A stretch of 13,528 nucleotides of DNA from Ruminococcus sp. UBA946 (GTDB lineage: Bacteria > Bacillota > Clostridia > Oscillospirales > Ruminococcaceae). The stretch spans positions 1-13,528 of the forward strand of contig DBCY01000187.1 of assembly GCA_002293295.1 (NCBI GenBank). The letters are read 5' to 3'. The stretch's first letter is position 1, and every line of letters begins with the position of its first letter. The notes beneath the pieces are model-generated. The model was not told the DNA's origin, did no database searches, and saw only the letters and a list, made by a program, of their open reading frames with translations. Shown in pieces: positions 1 through 6,041 of the stretch. A program made the position numbers and the translations under genes.

Positions 1-24
1 CGCCACACAGGGCGTCCCCTACGT
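1..24. repeat. Truncated GC-rich palindrome at window edge
   Basis: CGCC (1-4) and GGCG (11-14) form the inner part of a hairpin, and the right side continues as TCCCCTACG. The matching left flank would lie outside the window, so this looks like the right half of a longer inverted repeat. GGACGCC/GGCGTCC palindromes followed by CCTACG resemble short intergenic repeats I associate with gut Clostridia, but that is recollection and not a search result. No gene is visible here. It could also be the end of a terminator belonging to a gene outside the window. Confidence 0.3.
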
Positions 25-48
25 ATTAAAGCACACACAGCGGAAATC

Positions 49-84
49 CGTTTAACTTTAAACGAACCGTTTTAAAGTTAAACG
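49..84. repeat. 16-bp inverted repeat, operator- or terminator-like
   Basis: Arms 49-64 (CGTTTAACTTTAAACG) and 68-84 are reverse complements apart from one extra T in the right arm, with a 3-nt AAC loop. Neither strand shows a T-run directly after the stem, so it is a weak candidate for an intrinsic terminator. It is well formed for a protein-binding palindrome or a stable RNA hairpin. It lies in the 241-nt gene-free stretch beyond the 3' end of the GH2 gene. The rest of that stretch (85-196) is AT-rich with nothing recognisable. Confidence 0.4.
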
Positions 85-196
85 ACTATATTATGCATTT
101 TTAAAATTATGCGGTAGCTCCTTATATTTTTAGTGTTTTAATAATATTTCATTGCCAACCCCGGCGCTGCAGCAAAACCACACAACTCGTTTATTG

Positions 197-227
197 TGAA
201 CAATTACACAAAATGTGTAATTGTTCA
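197..227 (-). terminator. Hairpin just after the GH2 gene, probable transcript end
   Basis: TGAACAATTACACA (197-210) and TGTGTAATTGTTCA (214-227) are perfect 14-bp arms around an AAA loop. On the minus strand the hairpin begins about 14 nt after the GH2 stop codon, the usual place for a 3' end. The stem is AT-rich and no U-tract follows on the minus strand, so it may act as an RNA-stabilising 3' structure instead of a strict intrinsic terminator. Confidence 0.45.
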
Positions 228-241
228 GTATGTATTATATT

Positions 242-3200
242 TTATTCAAATCTGAACCATTCAAAGTCAAAGTCGGCTCCGGGGAGGAAAACGAATTTAA
301 CCTGATAGAGTCCCGTAACTCCGTCCAGCTTAAAGGTTTTTTCGGTCATTTTTTCGGTATGCTTGAATTCCGCCAGTCGGCGTTCGCTTCCCGTGTCGTT
401 CGTGAATATGATGTGTACGGAATCCAGCCGGTTATAGGTTCTGCCGCGTACGGTAAGAGCTCTGAAGCCTTTTGTGAAGTCCATCCCGTCAAATTCAACG
501 GTAACGTTATTTTTTATATGGGAGATGAAGCCTTTTTCGTTTATTGTGAAAGAATCCCCGAAAATACGGTTGTTTGACACCGCCGGTATTTTAGCGTATG
601 CCTTTTCGCTTTTCTCAAAGACAAACCCTTTGACGGAAACCCTCTGCTCAACCTGCCTCAGAGCGATGCATATTGTCTGAATGCCGGTTAAGGTTTCCGA
701 AAGCTCAAAGGTGTTTTCCTGATAGGTCTGCCAAATGAAGTCAGCTTTGTATTCACCCCTGTAAACACAAACGGCTCCCTCCTCATAGGGCATACCCTTC
801 CAAATCTCTATAGGAAGCGGGTCTGAGGTGTGCCAGTGGATAATCGGAATTGATATTCTGCTGCTTCCTGTTTCACCGAAATCTACATTTTTGAACCCGA
901 TACAGGTCATTTCTGGTTTTGCCCGGATTCCGCCGTCAAGGTCGCCGTCCAGCACAAATGAAGACGCGTTGGACAATGAAGCCGGAATAAAGCTGTACGG
1001 GTCGAACACGGCAGCGCCTACTCCTTCGACGATGAATTCAAGGTCGGATAAAACCTCCGGGAATTCTTTTCCGTTCCGGCAGGTAGCCCTTAAGCGGAAC
1101 TCTCCGTCACCGACGGCTGTAACGACAGCTTTTCCGCCGGTAATCTCAACTTTAGCGTTATTTGTTTCGATACCGCCGTTTGTGACAACCCTGAAAACGG
1201 GGTCATTATAGGTATTGTTCAGGGGGTAGCAGACAAACTCAACCGCGGACGTCATGTTTTCCCTGTCAAGCTTTGTACGCTCCGCTTTAAGCCCGATTTT
1301 CCTCACCGGAATTTCATTGTTTTCAGGGGAAGGAATATTTTCGGCTGCACATGAAATTCCTTTTTTAACTGCGGCAGGAACGGCTTCGATTTTCAGCGTT
1401 TCGCTTTCAAATCCCATGGATGAAACGGTTACGGCGCAGTCACCGGGATAATCCTTAGCCGCGACCATAGCGACAAGCTTTCCGCCAAAAAGCTTTTTCG
1501 ACGTTCCCTTATACTCGTCATAATCGGTGGAATCACCGCTGTCAAGACCGACGAGGCGTCCCGCGCCGCTTACCGTAACATTCATACGACTCTTTGCGTT
1601 AGCGACAAAAACACCGTTCTCATCAACCGTTGAAATTGTTATAAAGGAAATGTCCTCACCGTCGGCATTAATAACGGTTTTATCGGCTTCAAGCATTAGT
1701 TTAACGCCGTCTCCGAAGGATTCGCAGACGTCTTCAAGGATTTTAACGCCATTTATGTCATAACCGATTGCTTTGAGGGTTCCTTCTGAATACGGAATAC
1801 GCCAGCAGCAATTCAGCTTTTCACCGTTTTCAATATCAATTTCCTCAGTTCCGATTAGTACATCATTAAGATATAATTCAACCTTAGGGCAGGTGGTGTA
1901 TGCGTAAACATCGATAAGCTGACCTTCGTTAAAATCCCAGTACGGGAAAAGGTGAAGCACGGACGCGTCTTTTTTCCACATGGTACGGTAAAGGTAAAAC
2001 TGGTCTTTTTTCAGCCCCGCCGTATCAATCTGACCGAAGTATGAGTTTTTCGTCCAGTAGGGGGAGGGCTCGCCGATATAGTCGGCGCCGGTCCAGATGA
2101 ACTGTCCGCCCGAAAAGCTGTTGTCCCTTTCGGCTTTTATGGAATACTGCAGTGTCCTGTCTCCAAGACCGGAACGGGAGTTTTCAAGCCCTGAGCATTG
2201 CAAATCCTCATAGGTTATGACGGGGCAGTCCGCCGGAAAATGGTAAATTCCGCGGCTTTGCACCCTGGAGGCGGTTTCGCTTCCGTAAATAAACCAGTCG
2301 GGATGTTCCTCATGATGCTTGTCATAAACAGACTCGGAATAATTATATCCCGCTATTTTCAGCACATCGGCACATTTCCGGGCGGGTTCCCACCACATAT
2401 AATTCGAGCCTATAGTAGCGACGGCATTTTTATACGGGTCATGCTTTAAAACGTTTTCATACAGAAGTTTAGTTACGCTGAGAGCTTCGGGACGGCAGTG
2501 GGTGTCATAAATTTCGTTGCCGATACTCCACATTATTACGGAAGGATGGTTCCTGTCGCGGCGTACCCATGAAGCGACGTCGGAGGGCATCCATTCGTCA
2601 AAAAAACGGGCATAGTCAAACTCGGTCTTAGGCAGCTGCCACATATCGAAAGCTTCGGAAATGATTAATATGCCAAGCTCGTCGGCAAGCTCCATAAACT
2701 CTTTTGAGGGCATATTATGGGAAGTACGCACGGCATTTACTCCCATATCAAGCATGGATTCAAGCTGCCGCCTTAAAGCCGCTTTATTGACGGCGGCTCC
2801 TAATGCTCCGAGGTCATGGTGAAGGCATACGCCGCTGAACTTGATTTTCCTGCCGTTGAGGAAAAATCCATCGGGTAAAAATTCAGTTTTCCTGAATCCA
2901 ACGGTACATTCTTCGGTATCAATGACCTCGTTCTGGTAAATAAGCTCGCTTTTTAACGCATAGGACTGTGGGTTATCAGTATCCCAGATATGAGGTTCGG
3001 AAATTACGGCTTCAACAAACCCCTTTTTTACGTCATGCTCAAATGTAAATACTCTGCCGTCCTTTCCTGTGAGCTTATGCCTGACATCAAGGCTTTTATT
3101 CTCCGGGTTTATAATTTCGGCTTCAATCCTGACAGTCCATAAGCCCTTGTTATTATCATCCCGAACAGCCGAAAAATAAATGCCGTCCGTGGAAAAATGC

Positions 3201-3637
3201 TCACCGCTTCTTGTAATCATATAGACAGGGCGGTAAATCCCCGCTCCCGAATACCACCTTGAATTGGGGGCGTGATGACGGACGATGACAACGATTTCAT
3301 TTTCGCCCTGCCTGATTAACCCTGAAGCGTCAAACTCAAAGGTTGAGTATCCGTATTTCCAGTCGAACACATGACTGCCGTTGATATAGACGCTTGAATT
3401 CATGTAAACGCCTTCAAACCTGAATGAAACGCACGGTTTATTGCCGTCGTATGTAAAGGTTTTCCTGTAAAATCCGTTTGAGCTTTCATAAAGGCCGGCG
3501 GTCTGCCAAATCAGCCAGTCATGGGGGATATCAACAGGCTTCCAGTCCTTGATTTCAGTAACAATATCAATTTCGGCGGTTTTATCCTGTTTGGAAAAGA
3601 ACCAGTTATCGCAGAAAAGCTGTTTTAAATAAGGCAT
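242..3637 (-). CDS. Glycoside hydrolase family 2 protein (beta-galactosidase-like), multidomain
   Basis: The 1131-residue enzyme has the GH2 layout. An N-terminal jelly-roll sugar-binding domain covers about 1-140, an Ig-like domain about 150-250, and a TIM barrel about 255-560. The barrel carries IMWSIGNEIYD with predicted acid/base E375, the nucleophile region YGSETAS with E454, and the signature FIWTGADYIGEP at about 514-524. A DUF4982-type segment (about 565-640) and two Ig-like segments (about 645-755 and 775-875) follow. The last 255 residues hold two beta-rich stretches that look like carbohydrate-binding modules. I see no signal peptide or sortase signal, so it probably acts in the cytoplasm on imported oligosaccharides; substrate specificity cannot be fixed from sequence alone. 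The start is supported by GAAAGGA about 10 nt upstream. It is transcribed divergently from the esterase/deacetylase pair and has a TTGACA-N17-TACACT promoter. Exo-beta-galactosidase is the likeliest activity, but beta-glucuronidase or beta-mannosidase activity is not excluded. Confidence 0.88.
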   Translation of the reverse strand: MPYLKQLFCDNWFFSKQDKTAEIDIVTEIKDWKPVDIPHDWLIWQTAGLYESSNGFYRKTFTYDGNKPCVSFRFEGVYMNSSVYINGSHVFDWKYGYSTFEFDASGLIRQGENEIVVIVRHHAPNSRWYSGAGIYRPVYMITRSGEHFSTDGIYFSAVRDDNNKGLWTVRIEAEIINPENKSLDVRHKLTGKDGRVFTFEHDVKKGFVEAVISEPHIWDTDNPQSYALKSELIYQNEVIDTEECTVGFRKTEFLPDGFFLNGRKIKFSGVCLHHDLGALGAAVNKAALRRQLESMLDMGVNAVRTSHNMPSKEFMELADELGILIISEAFDMWQLPKTEFDYARFFDEWMPSDVASWVRRDRNHPSVIMWSIGNEIYDTHCRPEALSVTKLLYENVLKHDPYKNAVATIGSNYMWWEPARKCADVLKIAGYNYSESVYDKHHEEHPDWFIYGSETASRVQSRGIYHFPADCPVITYEDLQCSGLENSRSGLGDRTLQYSIKAERDNSFSGGQFIWTGADYIGEPSPYWTKNSYFGQIDTAGLKKDQFYLYRTMWKKDASVLHLFPYWDFNEGQLIDVYAYTTCPKVELYLNDVLIGTEEIDIENGEKLNCCWRIPYSEGTLKAIGYDINGVKILEDVCESFGDGVKLMLEADKTVINADGEDISFITISTVDENGVFVANAKSRMNVTVSGAGRLVGLDSGDSTDYDEYKGTSKKLFGGKLVAMVAAKDYPGDCAVTVSSMGFESETLKIEAVPAAVKKGISCAAENIPSPENNEIPVRKIGLKAERTKLDRENMTSAVEFVCYPLNNTYNDPVFRVVTNGGIETNNAKVEITGGKAVVTAVGDGEFRLRATCRNGKEFPEVLSDLEFIVEGVGAAVFDPYSFIPASLSNASSFVLDGDLDGGIRAKPEMTCIGFKNVDFGETGSSRISIPIIHWHTSDPLPIEIWKGMPYEEGAVCVYRGEYKADFIWQTYQENTFELSETLTGIQTICIALRQVEQRVSVKGFVFEKSEKAYAKIPAVSNNRIFGDSFTINEKGFISHIKNNVTVEFDGMDFTKGFRALTVRGRTYNRLDSVHIIFTNDTGSERRLAEFKHTEKMTEKTFKLDGVTGLYQVKFVFLPGADFDFEWFRFE

Positions 3638-3723
3638 ACTAAAAAATTCCTTTCAAATATAATACATAACCTGAAGAAAATGCATAAAGGATTAAGCAAA
3701 TATTCTGATAAACCCATACATAT

Positions 3724-3752
3724 AGTGTAATACTTCTTGACAAATTTGTCAA
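3724..3752 (-). promoter_or_regulatory. Predicted sigma-A promoter for the GH2 gene
   Basis: Reading the minus strand, TTGACA (3752-3747) is followed by a 17-nt spacer and TACACT (3729-3724), a 4/6 match to the -10 consensus. The predicted transcript has a leader of about 80 nt before the GH2 ATG at 3637. The -35 box is half of the 18-bp palindrome at 3736-3753, which also contains the -35 box of the opposite promoter. Confidence 0.55.
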
Positions 3753-3753
3753 G
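3736..3753. promoter_or_regulatory. Perfect 18-bp palindrome, candidate shared operator
   Basis: CTTGACAAATTTGTCAAG reads identically on both strands and contains TTGACA once in each direction. Both divergent promoters therefore have their -35 boxes inside this one site. A bound regulator would block, or a bound activator would influence, both the GH2 gene and the esterase/deacetylase operon. No regulator gene is present in the window, so the binding protein is unknown. Part of the symmetry may simply reflect two back-to-back -35 boxes. Confidence 0.5.
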
Positions 3754-3765
3754 AAATGTTACTAT
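3737..3765 (+). promoter_or_regulatory. Predicted sigma-A promoter for the esterase/deacetylase operon
   Basis: A perfect -35 TTGACA (3737-3742) is followed by a 17-nt spacer and TACTAT (3760-3765), a 4/6 match to the -10 consensus. An overlapping TATATT lies slightly further downstream. The leader to the ATG at 3824 would be about 50 nt and contains an AT-rich inverted repeat. Confidence 0.6.
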
Positions 3766-3779
3766 ATTTATTAGGATAA

Positions 3780-3807
3780 TTAATTGATGCATTAATTAAT
3801 CAATTAA
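3780..3807. repeat. AT-rich inverted repeat in the esterase leader
   Basis: TTAATTGAT (3780-3788) and ATCAATTAA (3799-3807) are perfect 9-bp arms around a 10-nt spacer. The repeat lies just downstream of the predicted start point, where a repressor site could sit. It is low in complexity, so chance is a real alternative. Confidence 0.3.
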
Positions 3808-3823
3808 ATACGATTGGAGAATT

Positions 3824-5050
3824 ATGATGAATCTGAAGAAAAAACTGGCATTTCTTTTATGTGCGGGAATGATTTTATCAGCAGGGTGCAGCACAGCCGT
3901 AAACGGAGAACCTGGATTAACGGAATTAACGGGGGAAACTGATACCGCTGAAAACGTTACCGGCGAAACAACGGAAGAAGAGGGTGTAATTATTTCTAAC
4001 GAAGAAAACGTGAAATTGCTCGGACGTACATATCTTGACGAAAACAACGTACTCTGGTGCGCTTTATCGGGTACCGGTATAGAATTCAGCTTCAAAGGGA
4101 AAAGCGCCGATATAACAGTTAAGGGCGACAGTTCCGCTTCGGCTTCCAATATTGACAACAACCCCAGGATTGCCGTATATGTGGACGGCGAACGCAAAAT
4201 AGACGATATGCTTGATACCTCCGAAGAAAGGGTATACACGGTTTCTGACCTTGACCCCGAAAAAGAAAGCGTTGTCAGGGTTGTTAAGCTTTCAGAATCG
4301 GCTATGTCGACATTCGGCATAACAGGGATTGAAATTGACGGGGAGGATTTGAAGCCTGCGGCTGATAAGGATATGCTGATTGAATTTATCGGCGATTCAA
4401 TTACCTGCGGCTACGGCGTTGACGATGAGGTTAAGGAAAACCATTTTTCCACAAGGACAGAGGATGTTACAAAAACATACGCATATAAAACAGCCGAGGC
4501 TATGAACGCTGACTACAGCATGGTTTCATACAGCGGATACGGTATCATTTCAGGGTATTCCGGCAACGGCGAAAAGGTTGAAAGCCAGACGCTTCCGCAG
4601 TATTATGAAAAGGCAGGTTTTTCCTACGGAAATATGAACGGGAAGCAGATTTCTGAAATTGAATGGGATTTCTCAAAACGCCAGCCTGATATTATAGTAA
4701 TAAACTTAGGCACGAACGACGACAGCTATACAAAAAATGATTCCGCCAAGCAGGAGGAATATGCCGCTGCCTATACCGAATTCATAAAACAGGTCAGAAG
4801 CAGTAACCCGGACGCCAAAATTGTTTGTACGCTCGGTATTATGGGCTGGAACCTTTATCCGTACGTTGAATACGCCGTTTATAACTATACCGAGGAAACG
4901 GGGGACGCCAATGTGACGTCAATGGTTTTTGAACCCCAGAACGCCGAGGACGGTTATGCCGCCGACTGGCACCCCACCGAAAAGACCCACGGCAAAGCGG
5001 CGGACGCTCTGGTAAAATTTTTGAAGGAGCTTGACACCGGTAATGAATAG
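3824..5050 (+). CDS. CE2-type SGNH/GDSL acetyl esterase, lipoprotein
   Basis: This is a predicted secreted carbohydrate esterase removing acetyl groups from polysaccharide or oligosaccharide. Residues 1-22 form a lipoprotein signal with basic NLKKK, a hydrophobic core and lipobox LSAGC (C22). A Thr/Glu-rich tether follows to about residue 58. A beta-rich jelly-roll region spans about 62-175 and precedes an SGNH hydrolase domain (about 184-402), the CE2 family order. The hydrolase blocks are visible: FIGDSITCGYG with nucleophile S192, the glycine block YSGYG (236-240), NLGTND with N298, and ADWHP with D381/H383. The length (408 residues) suits CE2 enzymes. A second in-frame ATG at 3827 has better spacing (7 nt) from GGAG at 3816-3819 than the first (4 nt), so the true start may be one codon later. 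The next gene overlaps it by 8 nt, implying translational coupling. Substrate is inferred; CE2 enzymes are known to act on acetylated mannan, xylan or glucan fragments. Confidence 0.85.
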   Translation: MMNLKKKLAFLLCAGMILSAGCSTAVNGEPGLTELTGETDTAENVTGETTEEEGVIISNEENVKLLGRTYLDENNVLWCALSGTGIEFSFKGKSADITVKGDSSASASNIDNNPRIAVYVDGERKIDDMLDTSEERVYTVSDLDPEKESVVRVVKLSESAMSTFGITGIEIDGEDLKPAADKDMLIEFIGDSITCGYGVDDEVKENHFSTRTEDVTKTYAYKTAEAMNADYSMVSYSGYGIISGYSGNGEKVESQTLPQYYEKAGFSYGNMNGKQISEIEWDFSKRQPDIIVINLGTNDDSYTKNDSAKQEEYAAAYTEFIKQVRSSNPDAKIVCTLGIMGWNLYPYVEYAVYNYTEETGDANVTSMVFEPQNAEDGYAADWHPTEKTHGKAADALVKFLKELDTGNE

Positions 5051-5858
5051 AATATATAAAATGAGATTTATAATATTTGCGGCAATATCAGCGGTAATGC
5101 TGTTTTCCGGATGTAATTCAGAAAATCCGGTCAACGCCGAAACCGTATCGTTGACGGAAAAAGAAACAATGGCGGCTGAAACGACGTCCGCCGCCGAAAC
5201 AGTAAAAAGGCTGGTGTATGAGGTGGTTCAAACAAAACCTGTAATAGCCCTTACATTTGACGATGGTCCGAACACTACAACCACGGCGGAGGTGCTTGAC
5301 AAGCTTGAAAAATACGGAGTACCCGCGTCGTTTTTCGTAGTGGGGAACAATATAAACGAAAGCACAGCAGAGGTTGTAAAACGTGCTTTTGACATGGGAT
5401 GCGAAATTCATAACCATTCTAAGACGCATTCCAACATGACGGAATTGACCGCCGGGGAAATTGCGGAGGAAATTGAGTTTACCGACGGTAAGGTTTTTGA
5501 AATCACGGGGGTCAGCACAAAATTCTTCCGTCCGCCCTTTATCGCAGTGAACAATGTCATGCAGGAAGCGGTTTCTCTTCCGTTTATTGCGGGTATCGGT
5601 GCGAACGACTGGGAGGACAGCGTTTCGGCTGACGAACGCGCCGAAAGAATCATAAACCAGACTAAAGACGGTTCTATAATACTTCTGCATGATATGCAGG
5701 GAAACAGCAAGACAGTCGAGGCGCTTGACACAATCATACCGAAGCTTTTAGAGGACGGCTTTCAGTTTGTAACGGTTTCGGAGCTTTTTGATACGAAAGA
5801 GACCGATACCTCTAATAAATTCATTTTCAGCAATGCGCTGCAGACAAGTATGTATTAG
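5043..5858 (+). CDS. Polysaccharide deacetylase (CE4/NodB domain), lipoprotein
   Basis: This is a metal-dependent N- or O-deacetylase of the CE4 family. From the ATG at 5043 the product has 271 residues: a lipoprotein signal with lipobox LFSGC (C24), a short Ala/Glu/Thr-rich tether to about 55, then a NodB domain from about 67 to 250. The five CE4 motifs are visible: TFDDGP at 71-76 (D73 base, D74 metal), HSKTH at 125-129 (metal histidines), RPPF at 163-166 in place of the usual RPPY, NDWED near 188-192, and LLHD at 214-217. A TTG start at 5031 is possible, but it lies only 1 nt after AAGGAG (5024-5029). The ATG leaves 13 nt, long but workable, and gives a normal lipoprotein N-terminus. It overlaps the 3' end of the esterase gene by 8 nt. 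The target could be acetylated plant polysaccharide, as the neighbours suggest, or peptidoglycan, the usual role of many clostridial CE4 lipoproteins; the sequence does not decide. Confidence 0.87.
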   Translation: MNRIYKMRFIIFAAISAVMLFSGCNSENPVNAETVSLTEKETMAAETTSAAETVKRLVYEVVQTKPVIALTFDDGPNTTTTAEVLDKLEKYGVPASFFVVGNNINESTAEVVKRAFDMGCEIHNHSKTHSNMTELTAGEIAEEIEFTDGKVFEITGVSTKFFRPPFIAVNNVMQEAVSLPFIAGIGANDWEDSVSADERAERIINQTKDGSIILLHDMQGNSKTVEALDTIIPKLLEDGFQFVTVSELFDTKETDTSNKFIFSNALQTSMY

Positions 5859-5862
5859 TATC

Positions 5863-5889
5863 AATTAACAATTAAAAATTAACAATTAA
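5863..5889. repeat. 13-nt tandem direct repeat
   Basis: AATTAACAATTAA occurs exactly at 5863-5875 and again at 5877-5889, one base apart, and is followed by another partial AACAAT. It lies just after the deacetylase stop codon and directly before the hairpin at 5900-5918. Arrays of this composition next to a small hairpin are typical of dispersed intergenic repeats in gut Clostridia (recollection, not searched). Confidence 0.55.
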
Positions 5890-5899
5890 CAATGGTGGT

Positions 5900-5918
5900 A
5901 TACTGCCTGCGGCGGTAT
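5900..5918 (+). terminator. Small hairpin with T-rich tail after the deacetylase gene
   Basis: ATACTGCC (5900-5907) pairs with GGCGGTAT (5911-5918), including one G-T pair, around a TGC loop, and GATTTTAATT follows. The position 42 nt after the deacetylase stop suits the operon terminator. The stem is short. The same bases contain TGGTATACT, an extended -10-like motif, so this stretch could also hold the start of the ABC-F transcript. Confidence 0.4.
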
Positions 5919-5995
5919 GATTTTAATTATTATATTATAACTTTTAGGTGTTACGAGGCACTAGTTGTATGAAATAATAATCTGAATTTTGTTAA

Positions 5996-6019
5996 GGGAA
6001 CGGCATTATTGCCGTTCCC
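5996..6019 (+). terminator. Strong hairpin in the ABC-F leader, candidate attenuator
   Basis: GGGAACGGCA (5996-6005) and TGCCGTTCCC (6010-6019) form a perfect 10-bp GC-rich stem with a TTAT loop, followed by AATATTTT. It ends 22 nt before the ABC-F start codon and just ahead of its ribosome binding site. It may be a constitutive terminator for upstream transcription. Alternatively it may be a conditional attenuator of the ABC-F gene, a known control mode for several antibiotic-responsive ABC-F genes. No obvious anti-terminator pairing or translated leader peptide could be established. Confidence 0.5.
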
Positions 6020-6041
6020 AATATTTTAACCGGAGTAAAAA

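Noticed and set aside
1..90. tRNA or structured RNA at the left edge
   Set aside because: The palindromes do not build a cloverleaf, and no TTCGANNC-type T-loop or CCA end is present.
221..577. 118-codon plus-strand frame starting in the 197-227 hairpin
   Set aside because: It is antisense to the GH2 C-terminal domain, has no ribosome binding site and no family features; the GH2 frame explains the same bases.
3796..4320. 174-codon open frame antisense to the esterase gene
   Set aside because: It lies opposite a clear CE2 coding region, is Ser/Thr/Leu-rich as reverse-strand shadows usually are, and shows no recognisable domain.
5118..5690. 190-codon minus-strand frame across the deacetylase gene
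   Set aside because: The plus strand encodes all five CE4 motifs here; the minus-strand product is Cys/Arg/Phe-rich with no domain.
5892..5972. 26-codon leader peptide for the ABC-F gene
   Set aside because: There is no ribosome binding site, and it overlaps a hairpin and repeat-like sequence. It is kept only as part of the attenuator question and not called as a gene.
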